Shown here: positions 7,491 to 15,457 of the stretch, in pieces
Layout of the letters: every line of letters starts with the position of its first letter
How positions within the stretch are numbered: the stretch's first letter is position 1
Source of the DNA: JAIYDJ01 sp038246975
GTDB lineage: Bacteria > Pseudomonadota > Alphaproteobacteria > Rhodobacterales > Rhodobacteraceae
DNA length: 23,864 nucleotides
NCBI GenBank assembly: GCA_038246975.1
Contig: JBBRVJ010000033.1
Coordinates: forward strand, 1-23,864
Direction of reading: 5' to 3'
Position numbers and translations under genes: made by a program
Notes under the pieces: model-generated
What the model saw: only the letters and a program-made list of their open reading frames with translations
Told to the model about the DNA's origin: nothing
Databases searched by the model: none

Positions 7491-8705
7491 TCATCGCCCG
7501 GCGACGACCCGCCTATCCATCAGTTTGCCGATCTGACCTGCGCCGAGGCCCAGAACATCCGCCAGCACCGCTTCGGTATGTTGACCAAGCTGTGGGGCGG
7601 GCGTGGCTGGCAGGCGGGACAGCAGGGACGAGGTGACGGGGCTGCCCGGCACGACATAAGGGCCGATGCCGGGTTGGTCCAAGACCTGCATCATGGGGTT
7701 GGCGGGCGAGAGGTCCGGGTCATCCCGCACTGCCTGACCGAAGGTGCGAAACGGGGCCCAGGTCAGGCCCGCCGCGTCGAACAGGGGGGCGATCTGGGGC
7801 AGGGGTCGGGCGGCGAACCACGGGGCCATCAGGGCAGCGATCGCGTGGCGGGCGTGCCAGCGGTTGCCCTCGGCGCGCAGGTCGAGGTTAAGTGCATGCC
7901 CCAGCGCGTCGGTCTGCGGGCCAAGGTCCAGCGCCTTGACCACACCGCGCCATTGGCGATCGGTCAATCCGATCACCATGATCCGCTGCCCGTCGGCACA
8001 GAGGAAATCCTGCCCGAACGCGCCATAGACCGCGTTGCCGCTGCGCGGGCGGTCCACGCCGTTGACCGATACTTCGGCGATGATGCCCAGATGACCCAGC
8101 ATGGCCGCCGCAACGTCCTTGAGCGCCAGTTCGGCGATCTGGCCCTGACCGCTGCGCAGGCGGTGCCGCTCGGCGGCGAGCAGGGTGTTGACCACCATCT
8201 GCCCGGTAATGCAGTCCCAGGCCGGCAGGACATGGGCGACGGGCGTGTCGGAGTCCTCCGGTCCGGTCGCGGTGGGGAAGCCGACGCCGACATTCACCGT
8301 GTAATCGACCGCAGGCTCGCCACGCCTTGTCCCCAGCAGCGACACCATGATCAGGTCGGGCCGCGTGGCCGACAGAGCGGGATAATCAAGCGGGCCGCGA
8401 CCGCGCAGGTTGGTCAGAAACATGCCCGCATCCGGGCCGGGGGCGGTGATCAGTCGGGCGATCAGCTCGACGCCTTCGGGGCGGGCCATATCGACGGCGA
8501 TCGACCGTTTGCCCTTGTTCATTCCGGCCCAGAACAGGCTGTTGCCATTCGCCGCGACCGGCCAGCGCGCGGCGTCCAGACCGCCTTGCAGCCGGTCGAC
8601 CCGGATCACGTCGGCCCCCATCTGCGCCAGCGTCATGCCCGCGAGAGGCACGGCGATGAACGCCGCACTTTCAACCACCCGCATGCCTGACAAAACGCCG
8701 GTCAT
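7491..8705 (-). CDS. Family III (CaiB/BaiF/Frc-type) CoA-transferase
   Basis: This cytoplasmic enzyme moves coenzyme A between acyl-CoA and a carboxylic acid. The 404-residue protein has the family's N-terminal Rossmann-like start (LSGMRVVESAAFIAVPLAGMTLAQMGADVIRV), the GMNKGKRSI segment, and the expected catalytic aspartate at D164 in PAWDCITGQ. This is followed by the usual alpha-helical LLAAERHRLRSGQGQ. I chose the ATG at 8705 because it overlaps the upstream hydratase stop as ATGA; an ATG at 8714 is an alternative. The gene forms a two-gene unit with the MaoC/HTD2-like hydratase. This pairing fits activation and hydration of a dicarboxylic or branched acid such as mesaconate or itaconate, by analogy with known mesaconyl-CoA pathways. 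The substrate is not determined by the sequence. Confidence 0.88.
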   Translation of the reverse strand: MTGVLSGMRVVESAAFIAVPLAGMTLAQMGADVIRVDRLQGGLDAARWPVAANGNSLFWAGMNKGKRSIAVDMARPEGVELIARLITAPGPDAGMFLTNLRGRGPLDYPALSATRPDLIMVSLLGTRRGEPAVDYTVNVGVGFPTATGPEDSDTPVAHVLPAWDCITGQMVVNTLLAAERHRLRSGQGQIAELALKDVAAAMLGHLGIIAEVSVNGVDRPRSGNAVYGAFGQDFLCADGQRIMVIGLTDRQWRGVVKALDLGPQTDALGHALNLDLRAEGNRWHARHAIAALMAPWFAARPLPQIAPLFDAAGLTWAPFRTFGQAVRDDPDLSPANPMMQVLDQPGIGPYVVPGSPVTSSLLSRLPATPAPQLGQHTEAVLADVLGLGAGQIGKLMDRRVVAGR

Positions 8706-9544
8706 GCCGCCCACCCGATATCGGCCTGCATGCAGGTGACGTTGCCGTCGATCACGGTGGCCAGCGGTTGCGCGCGGTCATCTATCGGCCATCCCATCAG
8801 GCGCAGGCTGTCGAAATGGAACAAAGGACGCACCCCGCGAAACCTGAACCTTGCGGGCCACGCCCCGCCATTGTGGTCGCGCGCCGCCTGCATCAGCAGC
8901 ATTGCCTGCATCGGGCCATGGACCACGAGGCCGGGGTATTGCTCGACCCCCATCGCGTAGGGCAGGTCGAAATGGATGCGGTGGGCGTTGAAAGTCAGCG
9001 CGGAAAAGCGGAACAGCCTGACGGTATCCATCGCCACAGGGTCAGCCCAAACGGCCCCTTCCAGTGCTGTGATCGGCGGAGGTGGGCTGAACTGATCGGG
9101 CATCGCGACATAGACGATATCCTGTTCTTCGGTCACTGCCAGCCCGTCCGGCCCGTGGGTGTGATGCCCCACCGTGACAAACACCATCCGCCCGGTCGTT
9201 CCGGTCTTTTCCGACACCTTCAAAATCTCGGACCGCCGCGCCATCGGTTGACCTATCCGCAGCGCCGTGTGAAACGTCAGTCGCCCTCCGGCCCACATTC
9301 GCCGTTCCAGCGGGATGGGCGGCAGAAAGCCGCCGCGTGCCGGGTGACCATCGGGGCCAAGACCCGCCATCGGGGTTTCGGGCAACCATCCCATCCAGTG
9401 CCACAGCGGCGGCAGCGGGTCGCCGTCGGACAGGGGCAGACCCTCGGCCCCCAGTGTGGCCGCCATTTGACGCGCCTGCCGCATCGTCACAGTGTCGGTG
9501 ACCTGTTCGGTGCGACCGAGCCATGCCTCGAATGTTGCCGACAT
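8702..9544 (-). CDS. MaoC/HTD2-like acyl-CoA hydratase (FAS1-like dehydratase N-terminus)
   Basis: This is a probable enoyl-CoA hydratase/dehydratase of the hot-dog fold, 280 residues. The N-terminal half resembles the FAS1-like dehydratase domain (LWHWMGWLPE, GGFLPPIPLERRMWAGG), and the C-terminal half carries a hydratase-2-like motif (TFNAHRIHFD, then YPGLVVHGP). Family members include mesaconyl-C4-CoA hydratase and related mitochondrial HTD2 proteins. The start at 9544 is supported by GGAGAGA about 6 bases upstream; an ATG further upstream only adds an unconserved extension. The gene overlaps the CoA-transferase start by four bases. A 102-base gap separates it from the acylase gene upstream; it holds TTGACC as a possible -35 but no convincing -10. 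Mesaconyl- or itaconyl-type substrate is inference from the partner gene. Confidence 0.85.
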   Translation of the reverse strand: MSATFEAWLGRTEQVTDTVTMRQARQMAATLGAEGLPLSDGDPLPPLWHWMGWLPETPMAGLGPDGHPARGGFLPPIPLERRMWAGGRLTFHTALRIGQPMARRSEILKVSEKTGTTGRMVFVTVGHHTHGPDGLAVTEEQDIVYVAMPDQFSPPPPITALEGAVWADPVAMDTVRLFRFSALTFNAHRIHFDLPYAMGVEQYPGLVVHGPMQAMLLMQAARDHNGGAWPARFRFRGVRPLFHFDSLRLMGWPIDDRAQPLATVIDGNVTCMQADIGWAA

Positions 9545-9646
9545 GATCGTTCTCTCCGAAACCCACAGGCGCAATATTGTCGCGAACTGAAACGAGGATG
9601 CGCGCAAAGGTCAAGGGGCATTCTGCGGTGCAGCAATACCCGGCCC

Positions 9647-12121
9647 CTAGGGCGGTCCAGCGGGTTCCAGATGGGTGATCCCGACGGCCGCCGCGCGCGC
9701 GAGCGCTGGGTCGAGGCTCATCGGGATGTATTCGCCGCGCCGCCACAACTCGCTCAGATCATCGTAGAACCGGCTCATCGGATGGCCGGATTGCCCGGTC
9801 GAGGTGATGAACACCGACGAATCCGGGTCGGCGAAGTCATAGACCCCACGATAGCCGGCCCCGTGGACGTTCAGAAAAGGTTCTGGCCCGGTGCCCTTGG
9901 TGCGTCCGCGTTGCAAGGTGTTGTCGCCGCCCGAGGTCGATTGCCGCAGATTCACGAAGTATCGCAAGACAGGGACTTCGCCCAGCACCGGATGATCCTG
10001 TGCCGCCTGATGCGCATCGCCCCAGCGCCAACTTTCCAGATTGTTGCCGTACTTTTCGCCCAGACCCAGCAGCGCCTCGTCCAGCGCGACGCGGGCGATG
10101 TCGGTGCAGGTTTCGATGGCGGCGGACTGGATGACGTCGCACCATACCCCGGCCCCATCGGTGTTGCGGTAAACCCGGTCGATGAACACAGGCTCAGGGT
10201 GCGTGAACGCATCGGCCAGTGGGCCGATTTCATCGCGAGTCAGGCGGTCTTGCAAGGCGCGCAGCCACGCCTCGGCGATCAGCGGTTCGGGCAGGTGTTC
10301 GTTCATCTCGCCATTCCATTCGGCGAGGATGTCGAGCGCGCGCTGCCGCAGGCGTTCGGGCGTGCCCTCGGCGGCAGGCTCGCCGGTGAACCACAGATCG
10401 CCCCCGATCAGCGGCAGCAGGTTGCGGGCGGTCGGGCTGACGGTATCAAGCTGCGCCTCGATGAAACTTTCGCGGGTGTGCACTTCGCGCGCTTTCATCA
10501 GGGTCAGCCAGCGTTGAATGCGTTGCGTGTCGCCCCAGTCGAACGAGACATGGTTGGGAAAGGGGCGGTCCACCGTCTTGTTGTTGGTGTTGCCCAGCAG
10601 GCCGGTGGTGGGGTTCACCACACGCGGGTTTTCGGTATAAGGGAAAGTACCGGTCCAGCGGTTGGCCCCCTCCCACCCCGGTGCCGGCATCCGGCCTTGC
10701 GTGCGGTTGTCGGCATCGCGGATCGGCATCACGCCGATGGTCTGCATGGCGATCCCGTCCTGATCGACCAGCATCAGGTTCTGCGACGGGGCGATGAACA
10801 ACTCGCCCGCCGCAATCGCCTCGTTCACCGACTTGGCCGTCATCAACCGCATTGCAGAGGTCATCGAAGTGTCGGCCCCACTTAGCGCCGTCCATTCCAG
10901 GGCTGCGACATGGCCTGCGGGCGTGACGCTGGCCAGATCGTAATGCGTGCCGGGCAGGATCGGGCCGCTTTCCGACCAGCGTTGGGTGATGGTGACCGGA
11001 TCGGCATCGCGAACCGTGATGATGGTGCGGCGGGTGGTGAAATCCCGGGGGCCATCGGGCGTCAGATACTGTTCGGGATTGTCCGGGTTGATCCGTTCGA
11101 TCACTATATCCTGATCGTCCAGATAGCTGGAGGTCAGCCCCCATCCCAGCGCCTCGGACCGCCCCAGCAACACCACCGGCATCCCCGGAATGGTGGCCCC
11201 GATCACCCCGCCGGTCGAAAGCTCCAACCGCGCCAGATACCAGAGCGACGGGGCGGTAAAGCCCAGATGCGGATCGTTGGCCAACAGCGATCCGCCCGCC
11301 GCCGACTTTGTGGGCATGGCCGACCAGGCATTAGACGCCCCCGCCAGATCGCGGCTGCGGAACGGCGACAGGGGAGTGTCGACATAGGCGGCTTTGGTCT
11401 GCGCCCGCGCAGGCATCGGTCCGGGCATCAGTTGCGAATACTGCGGCAGGGCGGTGATCGCCGCCCCCGGATCGTCTGGCAGGATATCGCGCAAGCGGGT
11501 GTCAGACAGGATCATCGACATCTGCGCCCGCAGCACTTCGGAGTCCAGATGCGACGACAGTTGCAAGGCCATCAACTTGATGATCGCGATGCTGTCGCCC
11601 GGAGCCCAGGCCGAGATTTCGTTGGAGAACAGAAAGAACTCGGGTGCGCCCCGGCCACGCGCTTGCAGATTGACCTGCCCGATCCATGCGTTGACCCCGT
11701 TTGCGTAGGCCTGCAACGCCGCCTTGGTCGGAGCATCCTGCGCGTCCACCGATGACAGGGCCAGCGAATACAGATCCAGCCGCCGCAGCAGCTCGTCGAT
11801 CTTCAGGGTGCGCGCCCCGAACATCTCGGAGAGCCGCCCCTGGGCGGTGCGGCGCAGCATGGTCATCTGCCATAGCCGGTCTTGCGCATGGGCGAATCCC
11901 AGCGCGAAATAAACATCGTCATCGGTTGCGCCAAAGATGTGGGGCACGTTGGCGTTGTTGCGCACGATTTCTACCTGGGCGGTGATGCCTTCGATCCGGA
12001 ACGTCTCGGAATAATCGGGCAGGGACCGTGACAGAAAGTAATACGTCACCAGCAGCGCCACAAGCGACAGCAGCACGAGGCCGGTGAACAGGCGCAGAAG
12101 CCAGCGGAAGGCGATCAGCAT
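9647..12121 (-). CDS. Penicillin acylase family protein (Ntn hydrolase, membrane-anchored precursor)
   Basis: This is an 824-residue precursor of the penicillin G acylase / acyl-homoserine-lactone acylase family. These enzymes cut themselves into alpha and beta subunits and hydrolyse amide-linked acyl groups in the periplasm. The N-terminus has a basic start and a hydrophobic stretch (residues about 8-30, no clear cleavage motif), suggesting a signal anchor. The alpha region contains VEIVRNNANVPHIFG and FALGFAHAQDRLWQM. The nucleophile is expected at S263 in GASNAW, followed by ANDPHLGFTAPSLWY. The beta region has GLLGNTNNKTVDRPFPNHV. The ATG at 12121 has no clear ribosome site. The stop lies 102 bases upstream of the hydratase start. 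Substrate (beta-lactam, homoserine lactone, lipopeptide) cannot be told from motifs alone. Confidence 0.9.
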   Translation of the reverse strand: MLIAFRWLLRLFTGLVLLSLVALLVTYYFLSRSLPDYSETFRIEGITAQVEIVRNNANVPHIFGATDDDVYFALGFAHAQDRLWQMTMLRRTAQGRLSEMFGARTLKIDELLRRLDLYSLALSSVDAQDAPTKAALQAYANGVNAWIGQVNLQARGRGAPEFFLFSNEISAWAPGDSIAIIKLMALQLSSHLDSEVLRAQMSMILSDTRLRDILPDDPGAAITALPQYSQLMPGPMPARAQTKAAYVDTPLSPFRSRDLAGASNAWSAMPTKSAAGGSLLANDPHLGFTAPSLWYLARLELSTGGVIGATIPGMPVVLLGRSEALGWGLTSSYLDDQDIVIERINPDNPEQYLTPDGPRDFTTRRTIITVRDADPVTITQRWSESGPILPGTHYDLASVTPAGHVAALEWTALSGADTSMTSAMRLMTAKSVNEAIAAGELFIAPSQNLMLVDQDGIAMQTIGVMPIRDADNRTQGRMPAPGWEGANRWTGTFPYTENPRVVNPTTGLLGNTNNKTVDRPFPNHVSFDWGDTQRIQRWLTLMKAREVHTRESFIEAQLDTVSPTARNLLPLIGGDLWFTGEPAAEGTPERLRQRALDILAEWNGEMNEHLPEPLIAEAWLRALQDRLTRDEIGPLADAFTHPEPVFIDRVYRNTDGAGVWCDVIQSAAIETCTDIARVALDEALLGLGEKYGNNLESWRWGDAHQAAQDHPVLGEVPVLRYFVNLRQSTSGGDNTLQRGRTKGTGPEPFLNVHGAGYRGVYDFADPDSSVFITSTGQSGHPMSRFYDDLSELWRRGEYIPMSLDPALARAAAVGITHLEPAGPP

Positions 12122-12143
12122 CGGGGGGCCAGTTCTTGACGTC

Positions 12144-12161
12144 GGAAGCGTGATGGCTTCC
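12144..12161. promoter_or_regulatory. 6-bp dyad in a divergent intergenic region
   Basis: GGAAGC and GCTTCC form a perfect 6-bp inverted repeat with a 6-base centre. It sits in the 81-base gap between the divergent acylase and dehydrogenase genes. A TTGAC lies just before it (12136-12140). It could be an operator or a leader hairpin. Chance occurrence is not excluded. Confidence 0.25.
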
Positions 12162-12202
12162 TAGTCGATCCGGTATCGAAGGGCAATGATCGGGGGCTGT
12201 AG

Positions 12203-13066
12203 ATGGCAAGGGTAGCATTTTTGGGCTTGGGGGTCATGGGGTTCCCGATGGCGGGGCATCTGGCAGCCAAGGGGCATCAGGTGACGGTCTACAACCGCAG
12301 CCCCGCCAAGGCCGAGGCGTGGGTAGCCCGGCATGGTGGGACTCTGGCCGCTACGCCTGCGCTGGCGGCACAGGGGGCCGCGTTCGTGATGGCATGCGTC
12401 GGCAACGACGACGACCTGCGCAGCGTGTGTCTGGGGCCGGACGGGGCCTTTGCAGGCATGGCTGGCGGTGCGGTGTTCGTCGATCACACCACGGTTTCGG
12501 CGTCTGTCACGCGCGAATTGTCGGGGATGGCCGTGGGGCTTGGTCTGGGTTTCGTCGATGCGCCGGTGTCGGGCGGGCAGGCGGGGGCAGAAAACGGTGT
12601 GCTGTCGATCATGTGCGGTGGCACGGAGGCCGATTATGCCGCAGCCGAGCCTGTGATGGCGTCCTATGCCCGCGTCTGCCGGCGTCTGGGGGAAAGCGGC
12701 GCGGGCCAGCTTGCCAAGATGATGAACCAGATCTGCATCGCGGGCCTGATGCAGGGCCTGTCCGAGGCGCTTGCCTTTGGGCAGAAGGCGGGCCTGGACG
12801 GTGCGGCGGTGGTCGAAGTCATCAGTCAGGGGGCGGCGGGCAGTTGGCAGATGGTCAACCGCCACAAGTCGATGCTGGACGACCGGTTCGACTTCGGATT
12901 CGCAGTCGACTGGATGCGCAAGGATCTGGGCATCTGTCTGGACACCGCCGATCAGATCGGGGCCAGCCTGCCTGTCACCGCGCTGATCGACCAGTTCTAC
13001 AAGGATGTGCAGATCATGGGCGGCGGGCGGGGCGATACCTCGTCGCTGATCCGGCGATTACGGTAA
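12203..13066 (+). CDS. 3-hydroxyisobutyrate dehydrogenase family NAD(P)-dependent oxidoreductase
   Basis: This is a beta-hydroxyacid dehydrogenase, 287 residues, the standard family length. The nucleotide-binding loop is GLGVMG (8-13), followed by NRSPAKAE near residue 31, where an Arg suggests NADP preference. The substrate-binding motif FVDAPVSGGQAGAENG (117-132), the catalytic lysine K172 (GQLAKMMNQ) and N175 are all present. The family includes 3-hydroxyisobutyrate, tartronate semialdehyde and gamma-hydroxybutyrate reductases; which one this is cannot be decided. The ATG is preceded by a GGGGG run 7 bases upstream. The gene is divergent from the acylase gene and convergent with the lipoprotein gene, so it is probably a single transcription unit. 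Confidence 0.88.
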   Translation: MARVAFLGLGVMGFPMAGHLAAKGHQVTVYNRSPAKAEAWVARHGGTLAATPALAAQGAAFVMACVGNDDDLRSVCLGPDGAFAGMAGGAVFVDHTTVSASVTRELSGMAVGLGLGFVDAPVSGGQAGAENGVLSIMCGGTEADYAAAEPVMASYARVCRRLGESGAGQLAKMMNQICIAGLMQGLSEALAFGQKAGLDGAAVVEVISQGAAGSWQMVNRHKSMLDDRFDFGFAVDWMRKDLGICLDTADQIGASLPVTALIDQFYKDVQIMGGGRGDTSSLIRRLR

Positions 13067-13119
13067 ACACCAAGAATCAGCGGCTGGTCTGGTGACCGGT
13101 TTACAATCGACGAACTCGA

Positions 13120-13689
13120 TCAGGGAATGATCCGGCTGTATTTCACTCCGGCCAGCGTGGCCCCCGCGATCAGCCCCTGCTGACCGAACACCAGCCCGAT
13201 GACCGGGTCCAGTTCGGTGGTTTCCTTGCCGATGCTGCCGCCCTGTTCTGGCGTCGCATACCGCACATCGGCCCCGGCGGCCCACCCGGAAGACCGGCGG
13301 AAATTCTCAAGCGCGTCGGGTGTCATGAAGAACAGCGCGTGCGCATACTGTTGCGCCCCGATCTGAAAGCCGATGGTGGCGCGGGTGGCGGAATAGTAGT
13401 CGACCGTGACCCCGTTCAGCCGCAGCGCACCGCGCCCGTAGCCGCCGCCGATCCCGAAACCGGCCTCGGTGACCAAAGGCATGTACAGCACTCCGGCAGC
13501 CCGACCGGCCAGTTCACGCGTGCCGGGATATTTGCCGAACAGATAGTCGCGGGTCGCGTCGACGCGGGCGTCGATCTTGCTTGCCCCGTTGGACCCCACG
13601 CCGTTGCCGGTGATCGCCCCGTCGCAGGCGGCAAGCGTCAAAGCAGCCCCCGCCATCAAGATAAACTTCCGTTTCGAATAGATAGTCAT
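13120..13689 (-). CDS. SYLF/Ysc84-domain lipoprotein
   Basis: This is a 189-residue lipoprotein of unknown precise role with a SYLF (Ysc84-like) domain, a fold associated with lipid binding. The N-terminus is basic (YSKRKF) then hydrophobic, with lipobox LAAC and Cys22 as the lipidation site. The residue after it is Asp, which in E. coli would favour inner-membrane retention. The domain shows the characteristic glycine-rich stretch (EAGFGIGGGYGRGAL), DYYSATRATIGFQIGAQQY and ALFFMTPDALENFR. I chose the ATG at 13689, with GAGG 8 bases upstream, because it starts right at the signal peptide; an ATG upstream would add 18 unconserved residues. It converges on the dehydrogenase gene with a 53-base gap and has a good promoter candidate upstream. 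Confidence 0.85.
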   Translation of the reverse strand: MTIYSKRKFILMAGAALTLAACDGAITGNGVGSNGASKIDARVDATRDYLFGKYPGTRELAGRAAGVLYMPLVTEAGFGIGGGYGRGALRLNGVTVDYYSATRATIGFQIGAQQYAHALFFMTPDALENFRRSSGWAAGADVRYATPEQGGSIGKETTELDPVIGLVFGQQGLIAGATLAGVKYSRIIP

Positions 13690-13740
13690 GATCTGACCTC
13701 GTGCGCCTCGCCTTGGGGTTCTGCTGACCCCGTTACGCCA

Positions 13741-13769
13741 CATATAGCGGGTTTTGAACGGCCTGTCAT
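13741..13769 (-). promoter_or_regulatory. Predicted sigma-70-type promoter of the SYLF lipoprotein gene
   Basis: On the minus strand, ATGACA (13769-13764, 5 of 6 matches to TTGACA) is followed after exactly 17 bases by TATATG (13746-13741, 4 of 6 to TATAAT). This lies about 50 bases ahead of the ATG at 13689. The predicted leader contains a small hairpin, GGGGT (13715-13719) with ACCCC (13727-13731). Confidence 0.45.
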
Positions 13770-13807
13770 GCCCGCCGTGACGAGCGTGCGAAGCCCCGCC
13801 GATGCGA

Positions 13808-14815
13808 TCAGGCGCGCCCCGCCCGGATGGCGCGTGCAGCTTCGGGGGCGAAGTAGGTCAGCACACCGTCACAGCCTGCGCGCCGGAACGACATCAGGCT
13901 TTCCAGCATGGCCCGCTCGCCGTCGATCCAGCCGTTCAGCGCCGCCCCCTTGATCATCGCGTATTCTCCCGACACCTGATAGGCATAGGTCGGCGCGCCA
14001 AAGGCGTCCTTGACCCGGCGGCAAATGTCCAGATAGGGCATTCCAGGCTTGATCATCACCATATCCGCTCCTTCGGCCAGATCGCGGGCGACCAGCCGCA
14101 AGGCCTCGTCACTGTTGGCGGGGTTCATCTGATAGGTCTTCTTGTCGCCCACCAGCCGCCCCGAGGCCCCCACAGCATCACGGAACGGGCCGTAAAAGGC
14201 GCTGGCATATTTGGCGGCATAAGACAGGATCGCGACGTCCTTGTAACCTGCCGCCTCCAGCCCCCGGCGCATGGCCCCGATCCGGCCATCCATCATGTCG
14301 GAAGGGCCCAGAATGTCGGCCCCGCTTTCGGCCTGCGCCAAGGCCATGCGCACGAGGGCCTGAACGGTTTCATCGTTCACGATGATCCCATTGCGCACCA
14401 GCCCGTCATGGCCGTTGGCGTTGTAGGGGTCCAGCGCCACATCCGTCATCACCGCAATCTCAGGCACTGCGGCCTTGATCGCGCGAATGGCGCGGTTGGT
14501 CAGGTTGTCGGGGTTCCACGCCTCTTCGCAATCGTCTGTCCGGACCGCAGGGTCGGTGTAGGGAAACAGGCAGATCGCCGGAATGCCGAGATTTGCGGCC
14601 TCTTCCGCCGCCTTGACCGCCAGATCCAGTGACAGCCGCGCCACCCCCGGCATCGACACGATCGGTTCGCGCAAGTTGTCGCCATCGCGCAGGAACACGG
14701 GCCAGATCAGATCATTTACCGACAGATCGGTTTCCTGTGCCAAGGCCCGCAGAGCGGGCGTCGCACGCAATCGGCGCGGGCGCGAAGCGGGGTAGGGGGC
14801 AAGGATCGGGTCCAT
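13808..14815 (-). CDS. hemB: Delta-aminolevulinic acid dehydratase (porphobilinogen synthase), zinc-triad-less type
   Basis: This enzyme condenses two 5-aminolevulinate molecules into porphobilinogen in heme and bacteriochlorophyll synthesis. It has 335 residues. The Schiff-base lysines are K202 (SYAAKYASAFYGPF) and K256 (MVMIKPGMPYLD). The position that holds the zinc cysteine triad in other HemBs reads TDVALDPYNANGHDG (124-138), with Ala127, Asp129 and Asp137 in place of Cys. It is therefore the zinc-independent, magnesium-dependent type known from alphaproteobacteria. The start at 14815 has GGAAAG about 8 bases upstream and begins MDPILAPYPASRPRRLR, typical of the family; the frame is open another 37 codons upstream without conservation. 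The gene is divergent from the membrane protein gene at 14930. Confidence 0.96.
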   Translation of the reverse strand: MDPILAPYPASRPRRLRATPALRALAQETDLSVNDLIWPVFLRDGDNLREPIVSMPGVARLSLDLAVKAAEEAANLGIPAICLFPYTDPAVRTDDCEEAWNPDNLTNRAIRAIKAAVPEIAVMTDVALDPYNANGHDGLVRNGIIVNDETVQALVRMALAQAESGADILGPSDMMDGRIGAMRRGLEAAGYKDVAILSYAAKYASAFYGPFRDAVGASGRLVGDKKTYQMNPANSDEALRLVARDLAEGADMVMIKPGMPYLDICRRVKDAFGAPTYAYQVSGEYAMIKGAALNGWIDGERAMLESLMSFRRAGCDGVLTYFAPEAARAIRAGRA

Positions 14816-14869
14816 GGGCGGGCTTTCCGGGTGGGGGGCTTGCGATTGTGGCTCTTGCCTGCCATGGAA

Positions 14870-14881
14870 AGGCGCGCGCCT
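14870..14881. promoter_or_regulatory. 12-bp perfect palindrome in the hemB upstream region
   Basis: AGGCGCGCGCCT is its own reverse complement and sits in the 114-base gap between the divergent hemB and membrane protein genes. It could be a regulator site shared by both, but alternating GC in a GC-rich genome makes chance palindromes common. I see no convincing -35/-10 pair around it. Confidence 0.2.
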
Positions 14882-14929
14882 CAAGTCGGCAATGTGAAGG
14901 GCGCGGGCATCAGCGTGGGGCGGCAAGGC

Positions 14930-15454
14930 ATGGATTGGGTTCAGGTCATCTTCGAGTTGATCGACATGCGCTCTTTCTCGAACCTGTGGTACTGGATCGC
15001 CCTTGCCGTGCTGTGGTCATCGGCCAGCCATTGGGTGCTGGGCGTGCCGTTCGACATGATCAACCGCGCACGCCGCGAACAGGGGCAGGCGCTGGACGAT
15101 CTTGAGGCTATCGTGCGGATCAACACCACACGGATGCTGTTCATCGCCCAGACGTCGGGGCTGTGGCTGGTGGCGTTCGTCTCGTTTCTGATCACGATGC
15201 TGGCCGTGCTGGCGGTGGCCTACCAAATTGAATTTGCGCAGGCGGTTCTGCTGTTGATGGTGCCCGCGACGATCCTTGGAGTGCTGTCGCTGCGCACTGC
15301 ACGGCTGATTGCGGCTGGCGAGGGGCAGAGCAAGGCCCTGTTCCGCCGTCTGATCCGCCACAGGTTTCACACCCAAGTCCTTGGCATGCTGGCGATTTTC
15401 GTGACTGCGATGTTCGGCATGTACCAGAACGTCCAGATCAGCGTTCCGGGCTGA
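14930..15454 (+). CDS. Four-helix integral membrane protein, unknown function
   Basis: This is a 174-residue inner-membrane protein with about four hydrophobic helices (roughly residues 17-41, 74-96, 100-120 and 145-166). Between the first and second is a polar segment with RARREQGQALDDLEAIVRINTTRM. The N-terminus MDWVQVIFELIDMRSFSNLWYW looks conserved-type and guided the choice of ATG at 14930; upstream in-frame starts add an unlikely Gly/Arg-rich piece. From memory, relatives in Rhodobacteraceae are sometimes labelled 'component of SufBCD complex', but nothing in the sequence shows iron-sulfur function. The stop is three bases before mfd, so the two are probably co-transcribed. Confidence 0.82.
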   Translation: MDWVQVIFELIDMRSFSNLWYWIALAVLWSSASHWVLGVPFDMINRARREQGQALDDLEAIVRINTTRMLFIAQTSGLWLVAFVSFLITMLAVLAVAYQIEFAQAVLLLMVPATILGVLSLRTARLIAAGEGQSKALFRRLIRHRFHTQVLGMLAIFVTAMFGMYQNVQISVPG

Positions 15455-15457
15455 GGC

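Noticed and set aside
9572..9579. CAATATTG palindrome upstream of the hydratase gene
   Set aside because: Only 8 bp and not symmetric beyond that; could be a regulator half-site pair but is within chance.
8768..10885. Long plus-strand open frame (over 700 codons) opposite the hydratase and acylase genes
   Set aside because: High GC produces long antisense frames; the translation is rich in His, Arg, Gln and Pro with no domain, while both minus-strand genes have clear motifs.
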